A stretch of 64,000 nucleotides of DNA. It comes from Mesorhizobium sp. B4-1-4. GTDB taxonomy: Bacteria; Pseudomonadota; Alphaproteobacteria; Rhizobiales; Rhizobiaceae. Below the pieces are notes generated by a model. The model made no database searches and had not been told where the DNA came from. It saw only the letters and a program-made list of their open reading frames with translations. The stretch is from the NCBI RefSeq assembly GCF_006439395.2, contig NZ_CP083950.1:3472001-3536000 (forward strand). The letters are read 5' to 3'. A program made the translations under genes and the position numbers. Positions 7,965 through 15,919 of the stretch are shown piece after piece; position 1 is the first letter of the stretch; each line of letters opens with the position of its first letter.

Positions 7965-9257
7965 ATGGCCATCACGCTTCGCCACTCCGACGCCGATTTC
8001 GAGCAGCGTTTCGCCGCCTTCCTCACCACCAAGCGGGAAGTGTCCGCCGACGTCGAGGCCGCGGTGCGCGAGATCATCGCGCGGGTACGCGCCGAGGGCG
8101 ACGCGGCTCTGATCGACTATTCCAGCCGATTCGACCGCGCCGACCTCAAAAGCATCGGCATTGCCGTAACGAAGGACGAAATCGCCCGCGCCTATGAGGG
8201 CGCCGATGCGCCAACGATAAAGGCGCTGGAATTCGCGCGCGACCGGATCCGCGCCTATCATGAGCAGCAACTTCCGAAGGACAATCGCTACACGGATGGC
8301 GCGGGCGTCGAGCTCGGCTGGCGCTGGACGGCGATCGAAGCCGTCGGCCTCTATGTGCCGGGCGGCACCGCAAGCTATCCAAGCTCCGTGCTGATGAACG
8401 CCATACCGGCCAAGGTTGCCGGCGTCGAACGCATCGCCATCTGCGTGCCTGCCTCCGGCGGCGCCATACCGCCGCTGGTGCTGGTGGCGGCCGACATATC
8501 AGGCGTTTCCGAAATCTACCGGGTCGGTGGAGCGCAGGCGATCGCGGCCCTTGCCTATGGCACCGAAACGATCCGTCCGGTGGCCAAGGTCGTCGGCCCC
8601 GGCAATGCCTATGTGGCGGCGGCCAAGCGGCAGGTTTTCGGCACGGTCGGTATCGACATGATCGCCGGCCCCTCGGAGGTGCTCGTGGTGGCCGACGGCG
8701 ACAACGATCCGGACTGGATCGCCGCCGATCTGCTGGCCCAGGCAGAACACGATGTATCGGCGCAATCGATCCTGATCACCGACGATCCAGCCTTCGGCAA
8801 GGCGGTCGAACGGGCCGTCGAACGCCAGTTGCAGAGCCTGCCGCGCGGCGAGACGGCCGCGGCGAGCTGGCGTGATTTCGGCGCGGTGATCGAAGTTCCG
8901 ACCATCGAGGCCGCACTGCCGCTGGTCGACCGCATCGCGGCCGAGCATGTCGAGCTGGCCATCGACGATGCCGAAGGCTTCCTGTCGCGGATGCGCAATG
9001 CCGGCGCCGTCTTTCTCGGCCGCCACACACCGGAAACCATTGGCGACTATGTCGGCGGTTCCAATCACGTGCTGCCGACCGCACGTTCGGCGCGGTTCTC
9101 GTCGGGCCTGTCGGTGCTCGACTTCGTCAAGCGCACCTCGGTGCTCAGACTTGGACCGGAGCAGTTGCGCGTTCTGGCGCCGGCGGCGATCGCGCTCGCC
9201 AGGGCGGAAGGGCTCGACGCGCATGGCCGCTCCGTCGCCATACGGTTGAACATGTAG
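7965..9257 (+). CDS. hisD: Histidinol dehydrogenase HisD
   Basis: HisD is the zinc-dependent NAD+ enzyme that oxidises L-histidinol to L-histidine in two steps, the end of the histidine pathway. The 430-residue length is normal. Catalytic Glu327 and His328 are seen in RIAAEHVELAIDD, and GPGNAYVAAAKRQVFG and GSNHVLPT are conserved nucleotide and zinc-site segments. The start at 7965 (MAITLRHSDADFEQRF) is preferred over upstream in-frame ATGs because those lie inside the DUF2948 gene. UPF0262 follows six bases downstream, so the two are in one operon. The other his genes are not in this window. Confidence 0.97.
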   Translation: MAITLRHSDADFEQRFAAFLTTKREVSADVEAAVREIIARVRAEGDAALIDYSSRFDRADLKSIGIAVTKDEIARAYEGADAPTIKALEFARDRIRAYHEQQLPKDNRYTDGAGVELGWRWTAIEAVGLYVPGGTASYPSSVLMNAIPAKVAGVERIAICVPASGGAIPPLVLVAADISGVSEIYRVGGAQAIAALAYGTETIRPVAKVVGPGNAYVAAAKRQVFGTVGIDMIAGPSEVLVVADGDNDPDWIAADLLAQAEHDVSAQSILITDDPAFGKAVERAVERQLQSLPRGETAAASWRDFGAVIEVPTIEAALPLVDRIAAEHVELAIDDAEGFLSRMRNAGAVFLGRHTPETIGDYVGGSNHVLPTARSARFSSGLSVLDFVKRTSVLRLGPEQLRVLAPAAIALARAEGLDAHGRSVAIRLNM

Positions 9258-9263
9258 GCTGAT

Positions 9264-9749
9264 ATGACGGGCTCCGATCAAACCCGCGCAAAACTGATCG
9301 ATGTCGAACTCGATGAATCGATCGGCCGTTCGACGCCCGATGTCGAGCATGAGCGGGCGGTGGCGATCTTCGACCTGATCGAGGAGAACAGTTTCCGGCC
9401 TGTCAATGACAGCGGCACGGGCCCCTACCGACTGAAACTGTCACTGGCCGAACAGCGCCTGGTCTTTGCCGTGGCGCGCGAGGACGGCACCGGGGTCGTC
9501 ACCCATATTCTGTCGCTGACGCCGCTGCGGCGCATCGTCAAGGACTACTACATGATCTGCGAAAGCTATTACGACGCCATCCGCTCCTCGACGCCGAGCC
9601 ATATCGAGGCCATCGACATGGGCCGCCGGGGCCTGCACAATGAGGGCTCGCAGACGCTGATGGACCGGCTCTCCGGCAAGATCGACATCGACTTCGATAC
9701 GGCGCGCCGGCTGTTCACGCTGGTCTGCGTGCTGCACTGGCGGGGCTGA
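9264..9749 (+). CDS. UPF0262 family protein
   Basis: A 161-residue protein of the UPF0262 family, recognised by [40 protein letters not shown] and the C-terminal [14 protein letters not shown]. The family is widespread in alphaproteobacteria, almost always beside hisD, and has no assigned function. No signal peptide or membrane segment is visible. The next gene is in the same frame just after this stop codon (TGA at 9747), with no ATG in between that would retain its active site. Confidence 0.9.
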   Translation: MTGSDQTRAKLIDVELDESIGRSTPDVEHERAVAIFDLIEENSFRPVNDSGTGPYRLKLSLAEQRLVFAVAREDGTGVVTHILSLTPLRRIVKDYYMICESYYDAIRSSTPSHIEAIDMGRRGLHNEGSQTLMDRLSGKIDIDFDTARRLFTLVCVLHWRG

Positions 9750-9752
9750 TCC

Positions 9753-10208
9753 CTGGCACCCGGCGCCCTGCCCCGCTCGATCCTGTTCCTGTGCGGCATG
9801 AATGCCGTGCGCTCGCCGATGGCCGAGCAACTGGCGCGCCGGATGCTGCCCGCTACCATTTTCGTCGCCTCGGCCGGCGTGCGCGCCGGCGAGCGTGACC
9901 CGTTCGTCGATGCCGTGCTTGCCGAGGAAGGCCTGTCGCTGGACGACCGTCACCCGAGGACGCTGGACGATCTCGAGGACGACTATTTCGATCTGATCGT
10001 GACGCTGGCGCCGGAGGCGCACCACGCCGCGCTCGAGCTCACCCGCTCGCTCGCCGTCGAGGTCGAATATTGGCCGACGCCGGACCCAACCGATGCCGGC
10101 GGCACGCGCGAACAGATCATGGCAGCCTATCGCGATGTGCGCGAGCGGCTGAAGTTGCGCATAAGCCGACGTTTTTTGCTTCCAGAAGCAAAAAACGCGA
10201 CGGATTAA
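9753..10208 (+). CDS. Low-molecular-weight phosphatase/arsenate reductase-like protein
   Basis: A protein of about 151 residues with the P-loop CGMNAVRS (the CX5RS signature of LMW tyrosine phosphatases and arsenate reductases) after ILFL, and the acid loop WPTPDPTDAGG. It probably hydrolyses phosphotyrosine or reduces arsenate; the sequence does not decide. The only ATG near the start (9798) would remove the catalytic Cys (codon 9792-9794). The only non-ATG options after the upstream in-frame TGA are CTG at 9753 or 9768, so 9753 is tentative; coupling to the UPF0262 stop is likely. The C-terminus (RRFLLPEAKNATD) is encoded by a perfect palindrome and was probably added by it. Confidence 0.8.
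   Translation: MAPGALPRSILFLCGMNAVRSPMAEQLARRMLPATIFVASAGVRAGERDPFVDAVLAEEGLSLDDRHPRTLDDLEDDYFDLIVTLAPEAHHAALELTRSLAVEVEYWPTPDPTDAGGTREQIMAAYRDVRERLKLRISRRFLLPEAKNATD
10170..10197. repeat. Perfect 13 bp palindrome forming the 3' end of the phosphatase gene
   Basis: CGTTTTTTGCTTC and GAAGCAAAAAACG are perfect arms with two bases between. It lies inside the coding sequence, 9 bases before the TAA. As RNA it would be an A/U-rich hairpin; without a following T-run it is not a standard terminator. I interpret it as a repeat insertion that now supplies the last codons. Confidence 0.7.
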
Positions 10209-10257
10209 GCGTGTTCACAAGCGCACGATTATCATATAGGTTCCGCCGAAATTCCGG

Positions 10258-10311
10258 CTGGAGTCGGATGATTTCGGGTCTGTTCGACCTGAAATCCGAA
10301 TCCGCCTCCAG
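10258..10311. repeat. Long imperfect inverted repeat upstream of infA
   Basis: CTGGAGTCGGATGATTTCGG... (10258-10280) pairs with 10286-10311 apart from a three-base bulge and two mismatches, with loop TGTTC. It sits ten bases before the dispersed palindrome at 10321. In RNA it would give a strong hairpin in the infA leader or at the end of the upstream operon. Confidence 0.6.
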
Positions 10312-10320
10312 GTCAAAGAG

Positions 10321-10373
10321 TAGAGCATGATGTCGTCCGAAAACCGCTTCACACTTTTCGGCATCATGCTCTA
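10321..10373. repeat. Dispersed palindromic repeat, copy 2
   Basis: The arms TAGAGCATGATG and CATCATGCTCTA enclose CCGAAAACCGC and CACTTTTCGG, the same plan as the copies at 7433 and 45708. It lies 35 bp upstream of infA. Confidence 0.8.
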
Positions 10374-10407
10374 GGCGCCGGAACTGCCATCCAAGCAAAG
10401 GTATCGA

Positions 10408-10626
10408 ATGCCGAAGGAAGAAGTCCTCGAGTTTCCTGGTGTCGTGACGGAATTGTTGCCCAACGCGATGTTCAGGGTGAAGCTCGAAAACGAACACGAG
10501 ATCATCGCCCATACGGCCGGCCGCATGCGCAAGAACCGCATCCGCGTGCTGACCGGCGACAAGGTTCTGGTCGAGATGACGCCATACGACCTGACCAAGG
10601 GCCGCATCACCTATCGCTTCAAGTAA
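10408..10626 (+). CDS. infA: Translation initiation factor IF-1
   Basis: A 72-residue OB-fold protein that binds the ribosomal A site and assists IF-2 and IF-3 during initiation. The sequence [34 protein letters not shown] and the ending [12 protein letters not shown] are diagnostic. Its length is exactly that of other bacterial IF-1 proteins. The maf gene follows 23 bases downstream and yacG overlaps maf, so infA-maf-yacG form an operon; two stacked palindromes upstream separate it from the phosphatase gene. Confidence 0.98.
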
Positions 10627-10649
10627 GATCAAGGCCCGGCCGGAACGCA

Positions 10650-11276
10650 ATGAGCATTTTGCACAAGCTGGTGCTTGCCTCGGGTTCCCCGCGCCGCATC
10701 GAACTCTTGCAGCAGGCCGGTATCGAGCCGGACCGTGTGCTGCCCGCCGATGTCGACGAAACACCGCTGCGTGCCGAGCATCCGCGCTCACTGGCCAAGC
10801 GGCTGTGCCAGGAAAAGGCCGAGAAGGCGCTTGCCTCGCTGAAGACCGAGACGGACTATGCGCCAAGCTTCGTGCTGGCCGCCGACACGGTGGTCGCGGT
10901 CGGACGGCGCATCCTGCCCAAGGCCGAAACACTGGATGACGCCGCCAATTGCCTCGGGCTGTTGTCCGGCCGCTCGCACAGGGTCTATTCCGGCATCTGC
11001 CTGATCACGCCGGGCGGCAAGCTGCGCCAGCGGCTGGTCGAGACGCGGGTGCGTTTCAAGCGGCTGCCGCGTGAGGAGATCGATGCCTATGTCGCCTCGG
11101 GCGAATGGCGCGGCAAGGCCGGCGGCTATGCCGTCCAGGGCCTCGCCGGTGCCTTCGTCGTCAAGCTCGTCGGCTCCTACACCAACATCGTCGGCCTGCC
11201 GCTCTACGAGACAGTGGCGCTGCTTTCCGGCGAAGGCTTCAAGATCCATCAAAGCTGGCAGTCCGCGCGGCCATGA
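10650..11276 (+). CDS. maf: Maf-like nucleoside triphosphate pyrophosphatase
   Basis: A 208-residue Maf/ASFV family hydrolase that removes non-canonical or excess nucleoside triphosphates as NMP plus pyrophosphate. The N-terminal [19 protein letters not shown] is the family signature, followed by the catalytic [17 protein letters not shown] segment and the [20 protein letters not shown] motif near residue 160. Its stop overlaps the yacG start (ATGA), so the two are translationally coupled. The subfamily (dTTP/UTP or m7GTP) cannot be assigned safely by eye. Confidence 0.95.
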   Translation: MSILHKLVLASGSPRRIELLQQAGIEPDRVLPADVDETPLRAEHPRSLAKRLCQEKAEKALASLKTETDYAPSFVLAADTVVAVGRRILPKAETLDDAANCLGLLSGRSHRVYSGICLITPGGKLRQRLVETRVRFKRLPREEIDAYVASGEWRGKAGGYAVQGLAGAFVVKLVGSYTNIVGLPLYETVALLSGEGFKIHQSWQSARP

Positions 11277-11470
11277 GCCTCGACGACAAGGTGACGCCGC
11301 TGCGGCCCAAGCGCCCTTGCCCCGAATGCGGCAAGCCGTCGGCGCGCGAGACCTATCCATTCTGCTCGAAGCGCTGCAAGGACATCGACCTCAACCGCTG
11401 GCTGAAGGGCGCCTATGTCATCTCCGCCCGCGACGACGAGGAAGACCCCGACGCCGACGAGCCGAAATAG
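11273..11470 (+). CDS. yacG: DNA gyrase inhibitor/zinc-binding protein YacG
   Basis: A 65-residue protein with the four-cysteine zinc site [20 protein letters not shown] and the following [13 protein letters not shown], both characteristic of YacG. In E. coli this protein binds GyrB and inhibits gyrase. It starts at the ATG that overlaps the maf stop, which fixes the start. The acidic tail ([11 protein letters not shown]) is typical of the alphaproteobacterial members. Confidence 0.95.
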   Translation: MSLDDKVTPLRPKRPCPECGKPSARETYPFCSKRCKDIDLNRWLKGAYVISARDDEEDPDADEPK

Positions 11471-11516
11471 GGCTGGGATCGCACCGTCAGGCCGCCTGGG
11501 TCTTGCGGGCGGCGCC

Positions 11517-11590
11517 TGACCCCGAAAATCGATCTTCGGAAAGGATCATGCGCAAAATCAAAGTGCTACAGCATCCTTTGCGCGTCCAAG
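11517..11590. repeat. Dispersed repeat of the GATCATGCGC type between yacG and the GH4 gene
   Basis: It contains CGATCTTCGGAAAGGATCAT, then CAAAGTGCTACAGCATCC and TTTGCGCG, where GCGCAAA and TTTGCGC pair. I recognise the layout as another common rhizobial intergenic repeat. The glycosidase stop codon lies inside its right half, so the repeat may have altered the end of that gene. Confidence 0.6.
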
Positions 11591-12955
11591 ATGGACGCGC
11601 GGCGCTGTGGTGCGCGCCCAGGCCGGCAGCCAGTCGCCGTGGGCGGCCAGGAGATCATCGACCAGTGACCATATCTGGTCGAGATCGAGCTCGGCTGATG
11701 TGTGCGGATCCATCATCGCCGCATGGTAGATGTGCTCGCGATTCTCAGCCATCAGCGCGCGCACCGTCAGTTCCTGGACGTTGATGTTGGTGCGGATCAG
11801 CGCCGTCAGCTGCGGCGGCAGGCCGCCTATATAGGTCGGCTGGATGCCGGAGGCATCGACCAGGCACGGCACTTCGGCGGCGCAATCGCGCGGCAGCGAA
11901 GTGATGCAGCCATTGTTGCGGACATTGCCGTAGATGACCGACGGCTCGCCCGTCCAGACCGAATTCATGATCGAGGAGGCATATTCCCTCGATTGTTCGA
12001 CCTCGATGCGGTCGGCCGAACGATAGGCTTGCGCCTGTCTCTTCCAGTGCTCGATCTGCTCGACGCAGCGTTTGGGATATTCATCGAGCGGAATGCCGTA
12101 TTTCTCGATCAGGTCGGGGCGGCCCTGCTTGATGAAATAGGGCGTGTATTCGGCGAAATGCTCCGAGCTTTCGGTGACGAAATAACCAAGCCGCGTCAGC
12201 ATCTCGTAACGCACCTTGTTGGGGCAGCGCGGATTCCAGCCCGGTTTGGGGGCGCGGCCCTCGCGATAGGCGCGGATGAGGTCGGGATAGAGGTCGCGGT
12301 AGGAACCGTTCGGCTGGCGATGCTCGAAATCGAGATAGAAGGCCATGTGGTTGATACCGGCCGAGCGGTAGCGGATCTCCTCGTGGGGAAGGTCGAGATC
12401 GTGCGCCAGTTCCATCGCCGTGCCTTGCACCGAGTGGCACAGCCCGACCTGCCTGATGTCAGGATATTTCTCTGCGATCGCCCAGGTGTTGATCGCCATC
12501 GGGTTGACGTATTGCAGCATGATCGCCTGCGGGCAGACGGCCAGCATGTCCTCGCAGATTGTCCACAGATGCGGAACGGTCCTGAGGCCCCGCATGATAC
12601 CGCCGACGCCGAGCGTATCGGCGATGGTCTGGCGCAGGCCGTATTTCTTCGGCACCTCGAAGTCGGTGACGGTGCACGGCTCGTAGCCGCCGATCTGGAA
12701 GGCGACGACGACGAAGTCAGCGCCGGCGAGCGCCTTGCGCTGGTCGGAATGGGTCTCGGCCTGCGCCTTGACGCCGAGCGTCGCGATCAGCTTGTTGACG
12801 ACGACGGCGCTCTCTTCCAGCCGCTGCGGATTGATGTCCATCAGCGCGATCGTCGCGCCTGAAAGGGCTGGCCGCTGCAGCACGTCGCCGACGATGTTCT
12901 TCATGAACACGGTCGAGCCGGCGCCGATGAAAGTGATCCTGGGATGTCTGGCCAC
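11558..12955 (-). CDS. GH4 family alpha-glucosidase/alpha-galactosidase
   Basis: A 465-residue glycoside hydrolase family 4 enzyme, which cleaves alpha-glycosides by an NAD+- and metal-dependent redox mechanism in the cytoplasm. HPRITFIGAGSTVFMKNIVG is the NAD-binding Rossmann start; LCHSVQGTA (with Cys and His that would bind metal) and RSAGINHMAFYLD are conserved active-site segments. By pattern it is closest to the MelA/AglA group. The GTG at 12955 is chosen because GGAGG lies five bases upstream; an ATG at 12979 is in frame but has no such site. Transporter genes usually found with it are absent and the adjacent AraC-type regulator is decayed, so its expression may be altered. Confidence 0.92.
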   Translation of the reverse strand: MARHPRITFIGAGSTVFMKNIVGDVLQRPALSGATIALMDINPQRLEESAVVVNKLIATLGVKAQAETHSDQRKALAGADFVVVAFQIGGYEPCTVTDFEVPKKYGLRQTIADTLGVGGIMRGLRTVPHLWTICEDMLAVCPQAIMLQYVNPMAINTWAIAEKYPDIRQVGLCHSVQGTAMELAHDLDLPHEEIRYRSAGINHMAFYLDFEHRQPNGSYRDLYPDLIRAYREGRAPKPGWNPRCPNKVRYEMLTRLGYFVTESSEHFAEYTPYFIKQGRPDLIEKYGIPLDEYPKRCVEQIEHWKRQAQAYRSADRIEVEQSREYASSIMNSVWTGEPSVIYGNVRNNGCITSLPRDCAAEVPCLVDASGIQPTYIGGLPPQLTALIRTNINVQELTVRALMAENREHIYHAAMMDPHTSAELDLDQIWSLVDDLLAAHGDWLPAWARTTAPRVHLGRAKDAVAL

Positions 12956-13020
12956 GCCAACCTCCGGGCATATGTTCACGCCATAGCCTTATGCCGCGTG
13001 CAGGCTGCCGCCGTCCAGCC

Positions 13021-13245
13021 GCTCGAGTTCAGCCGGGCAAAGCGCGACGGGTATGACGCTCAAATGAACATATCGAGCTGTTGCGGCTGAACCGCGCGCC
13101 GGCGCTGTTGATGCATCAGGACGCGAACGTGCCGCGCATTGCGATGAACCCTGGCTTCGGCTCGGTCAGCACCTTCAACAAATCCATCCGCAAGCTGACC
13201 GGCATGGCGCGGTCCAACTTCCGCAAGGGATTGGCAAGCGCCAAA
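13021..13245 (+). pseudogene. AraC-family regulator, decayed C-terminal fragment
   Basis: The stretch from 13075 reads ELLRLNRAPALLMHQDANVP, then GFGSVSTFNKSIRKLTGM, RSNFRKGL, the second helix-turn-helix and end of an AraC regulator. Just upstream the expected MTLNEHIEL is broken by one extra A at about 13062-13064 (ACGCTCAAATGAACATATC), and further upstream only FSR remains recognisable. No N-terminal ligand domain is present. It is divergent from the GH4 gene and was probably its regulator. Confidence 0.75.
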
Positions 13246-13421
13246 CAGGCGCGCGCATGGCACGGAAGCAGCCCATCGGGCAGCATTTCTTTTCCTGCAG
13301 GAAATCCACATCTAGGCGCTGGACAGGCCGGATTCCCATGCTATAACCCACGCGCTTTCAAGGGGCGCCCACGGCGCTTCCCGTGAAATCCGGAGCGCGA
13401 GTTATTCGTTAGCCGGAACAG

Positions 13422-13497
<76 letters not shown>

Positions 13498-13644
13498 TCA
13501 CCTCTTCTCCCGACACTCCCTTTCGCCGAAGCTTCTACGCTTCTGTTTGTGCAAAGCCATGAAATCGTTGATTTTTTCGGCTCGCATGGCGCACTTGGGC
13601 GCATTTCAAGGACTTTCAGCGCATTTGGTCCAACGGGCCGGCGG

Positions 13645-13682
13645 GTTGGTATTTCCGTTGGTATCGGACATCCTGTTGGTAT
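13645..13682. repeat. Three direct repeats of GTTGGTAT, candidate integrase arm sites
   Basis: GTTGGTAT occurs at 13645, 13657 and 13675, spaced 12 and 18 bases, between tRNA-Phe and the integrase start. Short direct repeats beside the crossover region are typical arm-type binding sites for tyrosine integrases; here that is an inference from position. Confidence 0.5.
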
Positions 13683-13710
13683 CGAAGCAAGCCAAAAGGA
13701 GGTCCCAGAA

Positions 13711-14934
13711 ATGGCCCTTTCCGATGTGAAATGCCGGAACGCCCGACCCGCCTCTAAGCTCTTGAAATTGTCAGACGGTGGCGGACTCCAACTTTGGGTG
13801 CAACCGACCGGAACTCGGCTATGGCGCCTTGCCTATCGGTTTAACGGCAAGCAGAAGCTTTTAGCGCTGGGCAGCTATCCTCTCATTTCGCTTGGCGAGG
13901 CCCGCCAGGCGCGTGATGACGCCAAAAGGCTCCTCCTGGCTGGCATCGACCCCGGACAAGAACGCAGTGTGCGAAAGGCCGCAACGGCAAGAGACACCTT
14001 TCGCTCAATCGCCGATGAATATGTCGACAAGCTGAAGAAGGAGGGGCGGGCCGACCGGACGATCACCAAGGTCAAATGGCTGCTCAACTTTGCCTATCCG
14101 ACAATCGGGGACAAGTGCATTCGGGAGATCGATGCGGCCGCAGTCCTCACAGCCCTCCGTCGCGTGGAGGTTCGCGGTCGATATGAGTCGGCCAGGCGGC
14201 TCCGTTCGACAATTGGCAGCGTTTTCCGATACGGCATGGCGACTGCACGCGCTGAGGCGGATCCGACGTTCGCCTTGCGGGGCGCACTCATCAGTCCGAC
14301 CGTCACTCCGCGCGCCGCGATTACCGATCCGAAGGCCTTGGGCGGCTTATTAAGGGCGATAGATGCATTTGACGGCCAGCCTACAACCCGCGCCGCATTG
14401 AAACTGATGGCGCTGCTTTTCCCCCGCCCTGGCGAGCTGCGCGCCGCCAAATGGGAAGAGTTCGATTTCGAAAGCGCGTTGTGGGCCATCCCTGAAGTAC
14501 GCATGAAAATGCGACGGCCTCACCGCATTCCTCTCTCAAGACAGGCAGTGCGTATTCTGACCGACCTTAGAAAAATCTCCTTCGATGGGATGCTGCTATT
14601 TCCAAGCGTTCGATCGGCTTCCCGGCCGATTTCCGACAATACTCTCAATGCTGCCCTGCGCCGTCTTGGCTACAGCAAGGAAGACGCGACGGCGCATGGC
14701 TTTCGGGCAACGGCATCAACCTTACTGAACGAATGCGGCAAGTGGCACCCGGACGCCATAGAGCGCCAACTGGCCCATATGGAAAACAACGAAATTCGCC
14801 GCGCCTATGCCCGCGCGGAACACTGGGAAGAGCGTGTCAGGATGATGCAGTGGTGGGCAGATTATCTGGATGAGATCAGGAACGCCAAAACGGAACAGCG
14901 GCCTTCGACCCAAAGAGCCGCCATGTACGGATGA
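13711..14934 (+). CDS. P4-type tyrosine integrase (DUF4102 arm-binding domain)
   Basis: A 407-residue integrase of the P4/CTX type that would insert an element at tRNA-Phe. The N-terminus MALSDVKCRNARPASKLLKL plus LGSYPLISLGEARQARDDAK is the arm-binding DUF4102 domain. The catalytic domain shows LLFPRPGELRAAKWEEF (first Arg), AHGFRATASTLLNE (HxxR) and LAHMENNEIRRAYARAEHW (His and nucleophile Tyr). All catalytic residues appear intact. Start: AAGGAGG eight bases before the ATG at 13711; the reading frame extends upstream into the tRNA but has no ribosome site there. No cargo follows in this orientation before the next regulator, so the element is short, deleted, or interrupted by the one at the next tRNA. 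Confidence 0.93.
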   Translation: MALSDVKCRNARPASKLLKLSDGGGLQLWVQPTGTRLWRLAYRFNGKQKLLALGSYPLISLGEARQARDDAKRLLLAGIDPGQERSVRKAATARDTFRSIADEYVDKLKKEGRADRTITKVKWLLNFAYPTIGDKCIREIDAAAVLTALRRVEVRGRYESARRLRSTIGSVFRYGMATARAEADPTFALRGALISPTVTPRAAITDPKALGGLLRAIDAFDGQPTTRAALKLMALLFPRPGELRAAKWEEFDFESALWAIPEVRMKMRRPHRIPLSRQAVRILTDLRKISFDGMLLFPSVRSASRPISDNTLNAALRRLGYSKEDATAHGFRATASTLLNECGKWHPDAIERQLAHMENNEIRRAYARAEHWEERVRMMQWWADYLDEIRNAKTEQRPSTQRAAMYG

Positions 14935-15363
14935 CGGCAGCAAAACTGGCAGACATCCTCAAACCGAACGAACGGAACGGCGGCCCTATCCAGTCGCCCG
15001 ATAAGGGGTCTTGGTTATCGGCTATCAGTGAGCGCCTACTCATCGCGAAGGATTTTGCTGAGCGTCGATAGCTGCGCTCACGGGTCCAGACACCGGCCTG
15101 AAGTCTGGCACGCAGCGGCCAATCCCCTTTCACACAACGGCACCAGTTTACACCGAACTGACTTGGCCGCGGAACTCCCGCCTACCGTGACATCTCTCCT
15201 TTAACTGAGCACGATCTCGTCGCTGCGCAAACGGTACGAGGATGAGCTTTGTGCTTCGACACCAACACGCCCGGAGTATCAGGGCCGAATTTTCTAGATG
15301 TAACAGCCCTTTCCATTTTCGGTATGGCGGCGCTGACCCAGGCTGCGACACTCCGAGGCGTCC
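14935..15363. other. Gap without a supported gene, possible element junction
   Basis: No frame here has a recognisable domain or good start. A hairpin CCAGAC/GTCTGG lies at about 15087-15109. I looked for copies of the 3' ends of tRNA-Phe and the CAT tRNA as attachment sites and saw none by eye. The boundary between the two adjacent elements probably lies here. Confidence 0.4.
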
Positions 15364-15606
15364 ATGAAAATTGACGCAATTTCATATCCGCCACGAGGCC
15401 TTTCTCGTGAGGAAGCGGCCCGTTATGTTGGTGTCGGATCCACTCTTTTTGACGAGATGGTCGCTGATGGGCGTATGCCAAAACCTAAGCGCATCAACAG
15501 CCGTGCCGTCTGGGATCGTGTAGCTCTCGATATCGCCTTCACATCGTTGCCGGACAAAGACAACGGCCTCCAAGAGTTGTTGGAGCGAAGCAGGCGAGAT
15601 GGGTAA
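15364..15606 (+). CDS. AlpA/excisionase-like helix-turn-helix protein
   Basis: An 80-residue protein whose segment GLSREEAARYVGVGSTLFDE followed by MVADGRMPKPKRI and VWDRVALDIAF fits the MerR-type winged helix of AlpA and phage excisionases. Such proteins set recombination direction or activate the integrase gene of integrative elements. It is followed by an XRE-like gene and a tyrosine recombinase on the same strand, a compact control cassette. The start at 15364 has a GAGG nearby. Confidence 0.75.
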   Translation: MKIDAISYPPRGLSREEAARYVGVGSTLFDEMVADGRMPKPKRINSRAVWDRVALDIAFTSLPDKDNGLQELLERSRRDG

Positions 15607-15616
15607 AAAATTTAGA

Positions 15617-15647
15617 ATACGCTAGTTGAGTATACGCTGAAAGCGTA
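15617..15647. promoter_or_regulatory. Candidate operator upstream of the XRE-like gene
   Basis: TACGCT and AGCGTA form a perfect inverted repeat (15633-15647, spacer GAA), and ATACGCT is repeated at 15617-15623. It lies 21 bases before the GTG of the small regulator and probably overlaps its promoter, so autoregulation is likely. Confidence 0.5.
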
Positions 15648-15668
15648 GTAGCCCTGAGAAGGCGCGAC

Positions 15669-15890
15669 GTGAGCGAGAACGAGAAGCTTGCCCAAGATGT
15701 GAAAGCCTGGCGGGCCAAGGAAGGGTTCACTGCCGAAGCTGCGGCCAAGGCGTTGGGAATACCGAAGCGCACGTTTGAAGGCATCGAGCAAGGCAGAGGC
15801 TTCCCCTATCCGCTCCTCCTGCGCATTGCGATGGAAAGCAATACTCTTTCACTCAAGGCAATGCAGGAGAAATTGTCGCGCAAGGATTAG
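15669..15890 (+). CDS. XRE-type helix-turn-helix regulator
   Basis: A 73-residue single-domain protein; LAQDVKAWRAKEGFTAEAAA followed by KALGIPKRTFEGIEQGRGFP is a lambda repressor-like helix-turn-helix. It starts with GTG at 15669, preceded by GAAGG. Position between the AlpA-like gene and the integrase suggests it represses or times integrase expression; a palindromic operator candidate lies just upstream. No dimerisation or cleavage domain is present, so it is a minimal repressor of the kind found in small integrative elements. Confidence 0.78.
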   Translation: MSENEKLAQDVKAWRAKEGFTAEAAAKALGIPKRTFEGIEQGRGFPYPLLLRIAMESNTLSLKAMQEKLSRKD

Positions 15891-15919
15891 CCGCCGCTGA
15901 AGTGCCGGAGGATCGCTTA

